Shown: in pieces, positions 53,433 through 62,150 of the stretch
Numbering within the stretch: position 1 is the stretch's first letter
Layout of the letters: the number at the start of each line of letters is the position of its first letter
DNA from: CBDEGR01 sp965237895
Lineage (GTDB): Bacteria; Acidobacteriota; Terriglobia; UBA7540; JAPUME01
NCBI GenBank assembly: GCA_965237895.1
Contig: CBDEGR010000002.1
Span: 2,262,804 to 2,326,803, forward strand
Length of the DNA stretch: 64,000 bases
Direction: 5' to 3'
Notes under the pieces: model-generated
Seen by the model: the letters and a program-made list of their open reading frames with translations, nothing else
Told to the model about the DNA's origin: nothing
Databases searched by the model: none
Position numbers and translations under genes: made by a program

Positions 53433-53762
53433 AGTGGCTGGGGCGAATCGGAGTGAAGACGCTCTACATCCAACCCGGGAGTCCCTGGGAGAACGGCTAC
53501 AACGAGAGCTTTAATGGGAAGCTCCGAGACGAGTTGCTCGACCGGGAGATCTTCTACACCTTGCAGGAAGCGAAGGTGTTAATCGAGCAGTGGAGGCGAC
53601 ACTACAACAGGGTTCGACCTCACAGTGCTCTTGGTTATCGTCCACCGGCACCGGAGGCCATGGAAATCCCGCCGCTGCTCGGGAGGCAGCTGCCTCCCGA
53701 CCTAGGGACAGAATTACCGCTGAACTAACATACGAGTTGGTACAATCACTGGGGGCAGGTCA
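53433..53762 (+). mobile_element. IS3-A 3' fragment, inverted next to copy 2
   Basis: 330 bp identical to the end of the other IS3-A copies (from AGTGGCTGGGGCGAATC to GGGGGCAGGTCA). It abuts the left end of copy 2 in opposite orientation and carries the last ~90 codons of OrfB in frame with the integrase gene that follows. Confidence 0.85.
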
Positions 53763-54447
53763 AATCGCTCAGCAGATTGCCTTGGCTTTCGACATCCCCA
53801 TCGACAAAGACGTTGTTCGAAGGATTCTCGCCAGCCACTATCGGCCGGCTAAGAACTCCGGTGGTCCATCCTGGTTGACCTTCATTGGACACCTGAAAGA
53901 CAGCCTCTGGAGTCTAGATTTGTTCCGGTGCGAATCGGCCACATTGCGGACCCACTGGGTCTTGGTCGTCATGGATCAATACACTCGCCGGATCATTGGG
54001 TTCGGCGTCCACGCCGGAACCGTCAATGGAGTCGCACTTTGCCGGATGTTCAACCGCGCCATTCGATGGCAACCCTGTATGCCCAACTACCTCAGCTCCG
54101 ACCATGATCCACTTTATCGGTTTGGGCAGTGGCAAGCCAATCTGCGGATCCTGGAGGTGACCGAAATCAAGATCGTTCCCTATGTTCCCCTGTCCCATCC
54201 CTTTGTGGAACGGCTGATCGGCACGATTCGACGCGAGTATTTGGATCGCATGTTGTTCTGGACCACGGCAGACCTGGAGAACAAGCTGCTCGATTTCCAA
54301 GACTACTACAACCACCATCGGACGCATTCAGCATGTGCAGGATGTACGCCGCAGGAGACGTCCGGCCCGAAGGTCCCTCTGAGCTTCGGCTTCTACCGAT
54401 GGCGACGACATTGTGGAGGTTTATATCAAACGCCCATTGCCGCCTGA
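53763..54447 (+). pseudogene. Integrase-core (IS481-like) transposase, 5' end lost
   Basis: Reading begins inside IS3-A; native sequence starts IAQQIALAFDIPIDKDVVRR. The rve-type catalytic core is present (DSLWSLDLFRCESATL with Asp, LSSDHDPLYRFGQW with Asp, SHPFVERLIGTIRREYLDRM with Glu). It ends at 54447 with RWRRHCGGLYQTPIAA. The N-terminal DNA-binding part is missing. It may be a host-type integrase-domain gene or an IS relative. Confidence 0.65.
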
Positions 54448-54487
54448 CTCCGGATCACCAAACTTTGAAAACTCGAACGAACTGTCG

Positions 54488-55114
54488 ATGAACGAAAAGA
54501 TTGCCTGGTCTGGGGCTGTCACTTCGGTCCAACCTCGAATTCGCCTGACCCGTTCTTTCGATGAACGGAGCCACACTTATCTGGGTTACCTGTTGCGGAT
54601 CGAGGGAACAGTCGGCGGAGTTTCTGCTGAATTTCGAGTCGGTATTGGCTCCGGAACCCACGCCAAACACCAATTCCGAATGGGTGACCGCGTCGAGGGG
54701 CTGGGGCATCGGGTTGCGGATCCGCGACTCGAAACCGCCGACATCTATAGAGTCAGCAAACTGAAACTGATCCGGCGTGGAGAAGAGCAGGCCTTAGCGG
54801 CACCATGGCATGGAGTGCCTCCTCCGTTGCCCGCCTATCGCGAGCGCGGGCATCGGCGCCTGGCGGTAACGACCTACGATTCCAAATGTAATAGCTGTAT
54901 CTGGGGCTGTGCCATGGCTGTGGAAATGATCATCGACCAATGGAACCCCGACCGACGGCGCTACAGGACGGAAACCTTCTGTTACGGACCTCTGTCCTGT
55001 TCCAGCTACAAGCCCGGTCCCACCCGAAAGGTTCCCGGTCGCCACGGCATGACCTATGAAGAGGAAGACTGGGTCGACCAGGACGCCACCGCGCATCGCG
55101 GTCCGAATGAATAG
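54488..55114 (+). CDS. Hypothetical protein with CNSCIWGC motif
   Basis: Start at ATG 54488 (MNEKIAWSGAVTSVQPRIRL), inside the 3' part of the reading that begins at 54413. About 208 residues. The N-terminal half is beta-rich, like an OB-type domain (GYLLRIEGTVGGVSAEFRVG, FRMGDRVEGLGHRV). The C-terminal half has YDSKCNSCIWGCAMAVEMII and ETFCYGPLSCSSYKPGP, which has five cysteines and suggests a zinc or Fe-S site. The family is unknown to me. Intact; not linked to its neighbours by function. Confidence 0.55.
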   Translation: MNEKIAWSGAVTSVQPRIRLTRSFDERSHTYLGYLLRIEGTVGGVSAEFRVGIGSGTHAKHQFRMGDRVEGLGHRVADPRLETADIYRVSKLKLIRRGEEQALAAPWHGVPPPLPAYRERGHRRLAVTTYDSKCNSCIWGCAMAVEMIIDQWNPDRRRYRTETFCYGPLSCSSYKPGPTRKVPGRHGMTYEEEDWVDQDATAHRGPNE

Positions 55115-55158
55115 CAGCCATCCGGCTGATCAAGGACGCGCTTCCGTTTCTCCAGAAG

Positions 55159-55173
55159 GCCCTCTTTGAGGGC
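55159..55173 (+). terminator. Hairpin after CNSCIWGC gene
   Basis: GCCCTC-TTT-GAGGGC, extendable to 11 pairs with one mismatch (AGAA/TTCT). It lies 45 bases after the stop of the gene ending at 55114. Weak T-run. Confidence 0.4.
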
Positions 55174-55329
55174 GTTCTTAGTAATTCGCCAACGACAGGG
55201 TAGCAGGTATAGGTTTTCGGGTGAAGGGGAAGCTCAAAATGGAAATTCCGGCTGAAATCTTGGAAGGAGATATCCCCGGCCCCATCTTGTGGTTCGGGGT
55301 GAGAAATCCCCTTCCAGGGAACGGTTCCA

Positions 55330-55871
55330 ATGGCTCAAGAAACCGACCGACTGGGCGCCGGAATTATCAGCACGGGATGGGTATCCGGTGAATACGTGAA
55401 AGCATTCGAGAAGAATCCCCACACGGAGGTTGTGGCGATCTGCAGTCGCGACAAATCCCGCGCCCGGGCGAAAGCCGCCGAACACAGGCTCAAGAATTGT
55501 ACCGCCTATGACAGCGTGGAAGAGATGCTGAAGAATCCGTCGTTGGACGTGGTGGTAGTCTGCACGCCCCATCATCTGCACGTCGAACAGGGAATCCTCT
55601 GTGCTCAGGCGGGAAAGCATGTCGTCATAGAAAACCCGCCGCCCTGGAATATCCAAGCTACCAGAAACTCCTGAGCGCCGTTCAGAAAGCGAAAGTCAAG
55701 ACGGTCGTCAGCTTCGTACTGCGATGGAACCCCCTGTTTGAAACCTTGAAGGCTCTGCTGGCGGATCATGCGTTAGGCGAGCTGTTTTACTCCGAAGTGG
55801 ACTATTTCCACGCCGTCGGCCCCTGGTATGGGCAGTACTGCTGGAACATCAAACAGGAAATTGCGGTATAA
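55330..55871 (+). pseudogene. Gfo/Idh-family oxidoreductase, truncated and frameshifted
   Basis: The first frame: LGAGIISTGWVSGEYVKAF, VEEMLKNPSLDVVVVCTPHH, KHVVIENP (the EKP motif with Asn). After 55650 the frame changes; EYPSYQKLLSAVQKAKVKTV, VVSFVLRWNPLFETLKALL and SEVDYFHAVGPWYGQYCWN continue in the next frame up to TAA at 55869-55871. The C-terminal half is missing. No Tat or signal peptide. Dead gene; distinct from the 38.5-kb relative. Confidence 0.7.
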
Positions 55872-55888
55872 ATCTCTGAATTTTGTAA

Positions 55889-55916
55889 TTGACAGTTTTG
55901 TCTCTTTCCATAAAAT
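55889..55916 (+). promoter_or_regulatory. purC promoter
   Basis: TTGACA (55889-55894), 16-base spacer, TAAAAT (55911-55916), 21 bases before the GTG start at 55938. Confidence 0.65.
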
Positions 55917-55937
55917 GTAGGATGCCGCACAAGAATC

Positions 55938-56831
55938 GTGAAACTATCAACACAGTCGCAAGTTCTTAGAGAAACCCGTCTGCCGGGCGTCGAGCTCTTT
56001 TCGCGCGGAAAGGTCCGGGACATCTATAAACTTGATGCCGGCCTGCTCATCGTTGCCACTGACCGCATTTCCGCCTTCGATGTGATTCTACCGAAAGGTA
56101 TCCCGGACAAAGGATGCGTTCTGACGCAGCTTTCCTGCTTCTGGCTTCGGAATTTGGCCGATGTCGCCCCGAATCATCTGATCACGGCCAACCTGGACGA
56201 GTATCCAGACCTGCTTCAACCTTTCCGGAACCAGCTCGAAGGCCGGTCGATGCTTGTGCGTCAAACTAAGGCCATTCCCATCGAGTGTGTTGCGCGAGGG
56301 TATCTGGCCGGGTCCGGATGGAAGGAATATCAGACCCAGGGCGCGGTTTGCGGGATTTCTCTTCCCGCGGGGCTGCGTCAGGCCGACCGGCTTCCGGAGC
56401 CGATCTTCACCCCCGCCACGAAGGCGGAAACCGGGCACGATGAGAACATGCCTTATGAGGAAGTCGCCCGACGGGTGGGTGAGCAAACCGCCCACAGGCT
56501 CCGCGAGCTTACCCTGGCCCTCTACGAACGCGGCAGGGACTATGCCGAGGGGCGAGGCATCATTCTGGCCGACACCAAGTTCGAATTCGGCTGGGCTGGT
56601 CATGAACTGATTCTCATTGACGAGGTCTTGACCCCGGACTCCTCGCGCTTCTGGCCCAAAAAAGAGTACGAACCGGGAAAGCCACAGCCCTCATTCGATA
56701 AGCAATTCGTTCGGGATTACCTGGAATCCATCCATTGGAATAAGCAACCGCCTCCGCCGAACCTGCCCCGGGATATCATTGAGCGGACAGCGGCAAAGTA
56801 CCAAGAGGCTTTGAGCCTGCTAACGCGCTAG
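55938..56831 (+). CDS. purC: Phosphoribosylaminoimidazole-succinocarboxamide synthase
   Basis: 297 residues; likely start GTG 55938 (a good promoter lies just before it). SAICAR synthetase catalyses the ATP-dependent joining of CAIR and aspartate in purine synthesis (cytoplasm). Motifs: GKVRDIYKLDAG, TDRISAFDVILPKGIPDKG, VKQTKAIPIECVARGYL-type block (here VRQTKAIPIECVARGYLAGS), KAETGHDENM, and LADTKFEFGW, DEVLTPDSSRFW. All are standard PurC signatures. Full length and intact; this is a chromosomal housekeeping gene. CvpA-type gene follows. Confidence 0.97.
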   Translation: MKLSTQSQVLRETRLPGVELFSRGKVRDIYKLDAGLLIVATDRISAFDVILPKGIPDKGCVLTQLSCFWLRNLADVAPNHLITANLDEYPDLLQPFRNQLEGRSMLVRQTKAIPIECVARGYLAGSGWKEYQTQGAVCGISLPAGLRQADRLPEPIFTPATKAETGHDENMPYEEVARRVGEQTAHRLRELTLALYERGRDYAEGRGIILADTKFEFGWAGHELILIDEVLTPDSSRFWPKKEYEPGKPQPSFDKQFVRDYLESIHWNKQPPPPNLPRDIIERTAAKYQEALSLLTR

Positions 56832-56863
56832 CGTCGACCGGGCATTGTGCCGGTTGAGGTGAA

Positions 56864-57421
56864 ATGACGGGGCTCGGGGTGGTGGAAGTGACGTGGCTCG
56901 ACTTTCTCTTGCTGACGGTCGTTGCCGTCTCTGTGGCGATCAGCGTATGGCGAGGTTTTATTCGCGAGGTCGTCTCCATGTTCTCGGTCGTCGCCGCGCT
57001 GGTCGTAGCGGCAATGGGCTACCGGTGGGCCGGAGGCTTTTTCGAGGATCTGGCCCGGACCCCTCAGGTCGCGCGTGGGATCGGCTTTCTGGCACTGTTT
57101 TTCCTCGTCCTGGCGCTGGGGGTCATCGCGTCCGCATTGTTACGCAGGCTGGTCAGGACTGCAGGTCTCGATTGGTTTGACTGCTTCCTGGGGGGAACGT
57201 TCGGAGTTCTTCGGGGGCTGCTCATCGGGTCGGTTATCTTGTTTGTATTGACCGCCTTCGATATCAAGCGTTCCGTAACGGCAAATTCCTTGCTGGCCCC
57301 CTACTTTGTCGTGGGTGCACGCGCTGTGGTCCTGGTCATGCCGCAGGAGTTGAAGACCCAATTTCGGGAGGGGTATCAGAAGTTTCGCCGGGCCCTGGTC
57401 GAATCGGTAAAAGGCGAATAG
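56864..57421 (+). CDS. cvpA: CvpA family membrane protein
   Basis: 185 residues with four hydrophobic helices (LLLTVVAVSVAISVWRGFIR, MFSVVAALVVAAMGYRW, IGFLALFFLVLALGVIASAL, GLLIGSVILFVLTAFD). The sequence pattern WLDFLLL..WRGFIREV..S is typical of CvpA, a colicin V production/membrane protein whose function remains unclear. Starts 32 bases after purC on the same strand, an arrangement that suggests an operon. Intact. Confidence 0.85.
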   Translation: MTGLGVVEVTWLDFLLLTVVAVSVAISVWRGFIREVVSMFSVVAALVVAAMGYRWAGGFFEDLARTPQVARGIGFLALFFLVLALGVIASALLRRLVRTAGLDWFDCFLGGTFGVLRGLLIGSVILFVLTAFDIKRSVTANSLLAPYFVVGARAVVLVMPQELKTQFREGYQKFRRALVESVKGE

Positions 57422-57465
57422 GCCCCCGAAAAGCTTTATCCTGTTTCTACAGCCGGAGTCTTAAC

Positions 57466-57600
57466 GTGAAAGAAGAACTGGAATCCCTTGTGAGTCAAAT
57501 GGTTGACCGAGGGATAAGATTTGAGGATGCCATAGGTGAGTTTGAGAAGAAATTTGTCAAGAAAGCGCTTGAAGCTCACAAAGGAAATCGAAGCTCAGAT
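57466..57600 (+). pseudogene. Fis-type helix-turn-helix protein, 3' end lost
   Basis: LESLVSQMVDRGIRFEDAIG, EFEKKFVKKALEAHKGNRS: the start of a Fis-like HTH_8 domain, as in short regulators found after cvpA. At about 57600 the sequence becomes the coding region of an HD gene on the opposite strand and the helix-turn-helix is incomplete. Probably a real gene cut by recombination. Confidence 0.5.
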
Positions 57601-57968
57601 GTCATTTCAGGTATTCGATGGGCGTGCCCCTCTCTTCCCATCGCATTTCCGGCATCGTGCCATAGAATCGTTGCGAGCAGCAAAAAGACCTCGATTGCCT
57701 GAAGGCCTAAACGGTCATGCTCTAGGTGTCGTTCCAACAAGCGGCTTGCTGTTAAAATGACGGAATTGACGTGACCTGATCCGTGATCGGTGTAGTAGGG
57801 ACATTTAGCCTGAATCCATGGATAGTACTCTTTCTCCAAATACTGCTTCATAGCCTTGTATCGGGGTAACAGCTGCTGAGCATCCTGATCTGTTTCAGCT
57901 AGCGACACCAGAGCTTCTTCAAGCGAGTACGATTTTGCTTTCTCAGTTAGATTGGCGTGAGACAGCAC
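57600..57968 (-). pseudogene. HD-domain protein (HD-CE type), N-terminal part
   Basis: Start at GTG 57968, overlapping the vsr 3' end by 26 bases. CPYYTDHGSGHVNSVILTAS and LLATILWHDAGNAMGREGHA carry the H...HD metal-binding residues of an HD-CE domain, as found in the N-terminus of Hsp90-like-ATPase/HD fusion proteins. The frame is cut at about 57600, where the Fis-type fragment begins. Overlap with vsr suggests a co-expressed pair, perhaps with a methylation-related defence gene cluster; the rest is missing. Confidence 0.55.
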
Positions 57969-58394
57969 GTTTGGCCGCTTTTCTACCGTGAGTTGAAGTC
58001 GGTGGAAAGTGTATTAGTTTTTCAAGCCGACGCCTGAGTCGAGTCTCGTCAGTGGCTTGACATTCCCAAATAACCGCTACTCGCCAGCCCAATCGCCTAA
58101 GTTGAATTTCGTGAGCGCGATCACGAGCGATATTTGCCTGAAGTTTCGCAGACCAGTAGGGTTTGTTGCTCTTCGGTGTTCGTGCTCTTTTGCAGCAATT
58201 ATGCGAATGCCAAAAGCACCCGTGTACGAAGAGGGCGACTCAATGCCGAGAAAGAACAATGTCTGGACATCCGGGGAGATCCTTTCGGTGCAGTCGGAAC
58301 CGATACCCAGATCGGTGGAGAACACTCCGGACTTTGCGCTCCGGTGCGGTGTCCCTGCTGCGGATGCGTGCCATCAGAGAACTGCGTTGCTCCC
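57943..58394 (-). pseudogene. vsr: Very-short-patch repair endonuclease, nonsense mutation and IS hit
   Basis: Vsr pattern: REQRSSLMARIRSRDTAPER, GYRFRLHRKDLPGCPDIVL, then SRH-stop-VALFVHGCFWH, AHEIQLRRLGWRVAVIWECQ. The stop (TGA, minus strand 58242-58240) sits where an Arg (CGA) is expected, a C-to-T change. IS630-B is inserted just before the start region (58397). Native vsr cuts T-G mismatches near methylated cytosine sites, so a lost dcm-type partner is likely. Dead gene. Confidence 0.7.
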
Positions 58395-58396
58395 TA

Positions 58397-59531
58397 GTGT
58401 AGTTGTCTCACAAATAGATTTACAGATGTCCCGGCTGCGTGTATTGTGCGGCTCATGTGGAAATCTGCCGCAAGATTGCCCATCACCCCAGAACAGCAGG
58501 AAACGCTGCGACGCTGGCTGGGTGCTCACAAGACGCCCCAAAGTATGGTGACCCGGTGCCGGATCGTTTTGATGGCTGCCGAAGGAATATCGAACCACCA
58601 AATTGCCAAACGGCTTCCAGTCAGCCGCCCGACGGTCCTTCTTTGGCGCCAACGCTTCGCCACGCTCGGGCCGGCGGGCTTGGCCGAAATCCGGAAAGGA
58701 CGGGGCCGACCCCCCCGTATTGGTCCCGAAAAAGTTGAAAAGATTGTGCACATGACGCTGCACACCCAACCGAAGGGTGCCACCCACTGGAGTTGTCGAA
58801 CCATGGCCCAACATTGCGGCCTCAGTCCAGCTACCGTTCAACGGATATGGGATGCCCACGGGTTACAACCTCATCGGCTCCGTCAGTTCAAGCTGTCGCG
58901 CGATCCGCAGTTTGTCGAGAAACTGACCGATGTCGTTGGCCTCTACCTGAATCCGCCCGACAAGGCCCTAGTCGTGTGTGTCGATGAGAAGAGTCAGATT
59001 CAGGCCCTGGACCGAAGCCAACCAGGCCTGCCGATGAAGAAAGGGCGCTGTGGGACGACGACTCACGATTATAAACGGCACGGAACCACCACTTTGTTTG
59101 CTGCCCTCAACCTGTTGGAAGGAACCGTCATTGCCGATTGCATGCCGCGTCACCGAAACCAGGAATTCTTGAAGTTCCTCCGCCGCTTGGATCGGGAGTT
59201 CCCCGCACAGGACCTGCATCTGATCCTTGACAACTACCAAACCCACAAGCACCCGAACGTGAAACAATGGTTAGCCAAACGGCCCCGCTTCCATCTGCAC
59301 TTTATTCCTACCAGTGCCTCCTGGCTCAATTTGATCGAGCGTTGGTTTGCCAACTTAACAGCACGCAGAATCCGTCGCGGTGTCTTTCACAGCGTCCCGG
59401 AACTAGTCGGGGCGATCAACGATTTCGTCCGAATCTATAACGACGATCCTGCTCCTTTCATCTGGACCGCTTCTGTGGAATCCATAATGCAGAAAATCAA
59501 TCGTTGTAAAGCCATTTACGGGACACTACAC
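58397..59531 (+). mobile_element. IS630-B element
   Basis: About 1135 bp between TA dinucleotides (58395-58396; 59532-59533). Ends GTGTAGTTGTCTCACAAAT / inverted GTGTAGTGTCCCGTAAAT. Different from IS630-A but related. Inserted in the 5' region of vsr. Confidence 0.85.
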
Positions 59532-59534
59532 TAG
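58446..59534 (+). CDS. IS630-family transposase (type B)
   Basis: 362 residues, intact. Helix-turn-helix (NHQIAKRLPVSRPTVLLWRQ), LSPATVQRIWDAHGLQPHRL, then the DDE core (LVVCVDEKSQIQALDRSQPG, LHLILDNYQTHKHPNVKQWL, SASWLNLIERWFANL). Moderately similar to the type A protein (LCVDEKSQIQALDR shared). Could be active. Confidence 0.9.
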   Translation: MRLMWKSAARLPITPEQQETLRRWLGAHKTPQSMVTRCRIVLMAAEGISNHQIAKRLPVSRPTVLLWRQRFATLGPAGLAEIRKGRGRPPRIGPEKVEKIVHMTLHTQPKGATHWSCRTMAQHCGLSPATVQRIWDAHGLQPHRLRQFKLSRDPQFVEKLTDVVGLYLNPPDKALVVCVDEKSQIQALDRSQPGLPMKKGRCGTTTHDYKRHGTTTLFAALNLLEGTVIADCMPRHRNQEFLKFLRRLDREFPAQDLHLILDNYQTHKHPNVKQWLAKRPRFHLHFIPTSASWLNLIERWFANLTARRIRRGVFHSVPELVGAINDFVRIYNDDPAPFIWTASVESIMQKINRCKAIYGTLH

Positions 59535-59694
59535 GAGTCCTTCCTGGTACCCTCAACCCCGTTTTCGATCACGGCAAACGGCTCGCCCGCCAAGTGGCGA
59601 AGCCGTCAATTGAGACGCCATCCGTCACCTGTGCCTCGGGCCGATCTTCGAGTGCCACAAGGCTACATTGAATCCTCCATACTCGGACAGCAGG

Positions 59695-59870
59695 CTCCAT
59701 CTTCAGTCCCCCCTACTCTTTCCGCCACAGGGAGTAGGTCTGAGTGTGGATTCCCGCTTCCTGGCAGGCCTGCGGCGCGGTCTTCCCGTTTGCCATCTGC
59801 ACCTCGATTTGCCGCAGCACGGTTACAATCTGTTCCGCCTTGTACTTCTTGATGGACATGACCAAGTGAT
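59695..59870 (-). pseudogene. IS3-family OrfA remnant (fourth type)
   Basis: SIKKYKAEQIVTVLRQIEVQ, ACQEAGIHTQTYSLWRKE-stop-GGLKMEPA. The stop comes in the helix-turn-helix region (TAG where TAC is expected) and the sequence loses the IS3 pattern soon after. It cut the 3' end of the HNH-like gene at about 59905. Confidence 0.6.
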
Positions 59871-59879
59871 CTTTCCTGC

Positions 59880-60437
59880 CTGCGGCCCACTCGCAGCGCA
59901 ATCGCCCATGACCATTTCTGTGGAGGGACAGGCGGACAGCACCCGCTCCAAGGCCTCGGCCTCCCGGCGATCAATCGTGAGGTCGTACTTGCGTCGGACC
60001 TCGACGATGCGGGCGGCGAACCAGCACTGATTCAAGTTCGGCAGCCACTCCGCCGCGTCCTTGCCGCGCTTCTCGTGGCGGTTGACTCGCGGGTTGGCCA
60101 ACGTCAGGTTGAGCAGGTCACGAGCGAAGCGCCGCCTTGTCTCAGCGTCGGCGGCGCACAGTCCGCTGTCGTGGGCCTCGGACCTTGCCACGATGTGCCT
60201 GATGTCGGTGTCCTGGGAGCTAGAGAACCAGCGCCCGGTGTAGAGGCCGTAGACCTTGCCGCTGAGGCCGGAGACGATCCGGGCCTCCAGCGATGGGAAA
60301 TAAGAGTAGTCATCGGCTGCGTAGGGAGAGCAGCGATGCTCGGGAGCGACCACGATGCCACGCCATGTTTCGGCAGCAACAGAGATACCGGTAAGGAAAG
60401 CTAAGAGGAGTGGAATCACCAATGGCACAGTGAGCAC
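59880..60437 (-). pseudogene. Exported HNH/DUF1524-like protein, 3' end replaced
   Basis: Start at ATG 60437 (LTVPLVIPLLLAFLTGIS signal peptide). The mature part: CSPYAADDYSYFPSLEARIV, DIRHIVARSEAHDSGLC, TRRRFARDLLNLTLANPRVN, DAAEWLPNLNQCWFAARIVE, LTIDRREAEALERVLSACP. Same family as the 11.7-kb gene, with higher conservation. The frame enters IS3-remnant sequence at about 59905 and runs on to 59823. HNH histidine and asparagine residues are present, so a nuclease is plausible. Confidence 0.65.
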
Positions 60438-60456
60438 GCTTTCACTAGGGGTAGGG

Positions 60457-61362
60457 CTACCGGTCGAAATGGAACTTCAGGTTGAAGCTGATCGCCCAGA
60501 ATTGGATGTCGCTCGTTGTGGCGGTGTATATCACAAGATCCTCGCGGTTGTTGGTGGAGTCGTGACTGCGGAGTTGGTCCCACTCGGCCCCATCCATGAA
60601 TTCCGCGAAATCCGCCCATCGGAACTTGATCCCCACCGAGATCGAGTCATTGACTTTATAATCCCCGCCGCCCAGCACCTGATAGCCGAGCACCCGATCT
60701 GACAGCTTGGCCGTGCCGATGGTGGTCGTACCGGCAAGTTTCGCGTTCAGGGCCGGGTCCATGAAAGTGGTAATAAAGTCCGGGTTATCGTTCCGTTTCC
60801 AGCGACTGGAGTAATCCATCGATGCCTGGGTCACACCCATTCCGATCCCCACGTAGGGCGTAAAACGGGATTTCGAGGTGAAGTCGTAGTAGAGGTTGCC
60901 GAAGAAGTTGTGCGATAGTACGTCATCGAGACCGCCTTCCACGGTTTCGATTTCCTGATCAATTTTGCCCAGGGACACCTCATCGCCCACGCGTGCGCCG
61001 GTCCGATCATTATAAGTCGTGGTTCGATAGAAGTATTCGAACTCGGCCCTCACTTTCCCCCAGTCATACCCGAGGGCAACTCCCGTCAGAATCCCGGTGC
61101 CTCCGCTAAACTCATTCGACCATGCCGATGGAGGTGGATGGGTCGCACAATCATTACCCACCTCCAACTCCTGAGGGTTGATGATTCTGTCGCATTTGGT
61201 ACCCCAATCGTTATCCGAGCCGGCCACGTTCATGCCGGGGGCGATTGCGATTCCCAGGTCCGTCCCCACGTACAAACCGTTCTGAGCCGGTAGTTGACCG
61301 GGTAACAACAAGGCCATACAAATCAGCAAGAGCAGGTACTGTTTACACAGGATGCGATTCAT
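60457..61362 (-). CDS. Outer-membrane beta-barrel protein
   Basis: 301 residues with a signal peptide (LLLLICMALLLPGQLPAQ). Alternating amphipathic strands (LYVGTDLGIAIAPGM, LTGVALGYDWGKVRAEFEYF, FFGNLYYDFTSKSRFTPYVG, IQFWAISFNLKFHFDR) and a C-terminal aromatic-rich strand (ending HFDR) indicate an eight-stranded OmpA/opacity-type barrel. Contains a Cys pair (KCDRII, DCATHPP) that might form a disulfide. Likely a porin-like or adhesion protein; the ligand is unknown. Intact. Confidence 0.75.
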   Translation of the reverse strand: MNRILCKQYLLLLICMALLLPGQLPAQNGLYVGTDLGIAIAPGMNVAGSDNDWGTKCDRIINPQELEVGNDCATHPPPSAWSNEFSGGTGILTGVALGYDWGKVRAEFEYFYRTTTYNDRTGARVGDEVSLGKIDQEIETVEGGLDDVLSHNFFGNLYYDFTSKSRFTPYVGIGMGVTQASMDYSSRWKRNDNPDFITTFMDPALNAKLAGTTTIGTAKLSDRVLGYQVLGGGDYKVNDSISVGIKFRWADFAEFMDGAEWDQLRSHDSTNNREDLVIYTATTSDIQFWAISFNLKFHFDR

Positions 61363-61804
61363 TTCTCTTCTCCTCCTCCAGGCAGCATGTTTTCAATCTC
61401 GGCCCGGAAACTTTCGCATATCCCGCCGGGTCATCGCTGTGGGAGAGCAAGATCGAACTGGGCGATCATGGTCCCGGGAGCGAAATACGGGGGATAGGAA
61501 AAATGGAGGGTCACGGCGTTGTTGCGGAGTGCGGACAGGAAGTGGGCAAGGACTGGGGTGCAGCGCATGGGGCGGCGGATAAAGGGTGCGCAACTGCAAC
61601 AGGTCGGTCACTGTCATATCGGCCCTCTTGGCGAATTCGAACTTAGGGATTGTATTATACTCGACCCGCCCCGCTCCCCGCCACCCCATGCGCAGGCCGG
61701 ACTCAAGGTTCTGGCAGTGGTTAGGGAAAGTAGGTCCCCTGGCTCGACGAAGCGCGTCCTCACGACGGGCCAGGCTATTGCAGCTCGAAAACCAATACTG
61801 CAAC
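61363..61804. other. Gene-poor stretch with IS3 type B remnant
   Basis: No clear gene. Bases 61507-61585 (GGTCACGGCGTTGTTGCGGA ...) match the OrfB coding sequence of the type B IS3 at 47.05 kb with several differences, so a small remnant is present. Several short ORFs are likely chance. Confidence 0.45.
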
Positions 61805-61870
61805 TGACCTGACCCCCTCAAACCGGTCCAGTTCTAATGTTAGAGTTGGACCTGGAATAGGGAGGTCAGG

Positions 61871-62150
61871 ATGGTCAAGAGGAAGCATTCGATCGAACAG
61901 ATTATCGGTAAACTTCGAGAGACCGAAGTGGAACTTGCCCCAGGGTCGCAGCGTAGCCGAGGTGTGCCGGTCGTTGGGGGTGACCGAGCAGACCTATTAC
62001 CGCTGGCGAAAGGAGTACGGCGGTCTAAAGATGGATCAGGCCAAGCGGTTGAAGGTCCTCGAGCAGGAGAACACTCGCTTGAGGAGGGCGGTTGCAGACC
62101 TGACCTTGGACAAGCAGATTCTGCAGGAGGTCACAAGGGGAAACGGCTAA
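61871..62150 (+). pseudogene. IS3-A OrfA (copy 4), frameshifted
   Basis: VKRKHSIEQIIGKLRETEVE, then one extra base after LAPG; GRSVAEVCRSLGVTEQTYYR and the zipper continue in the next frame to GNG-stop at 62150. Confidence 0.65.
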
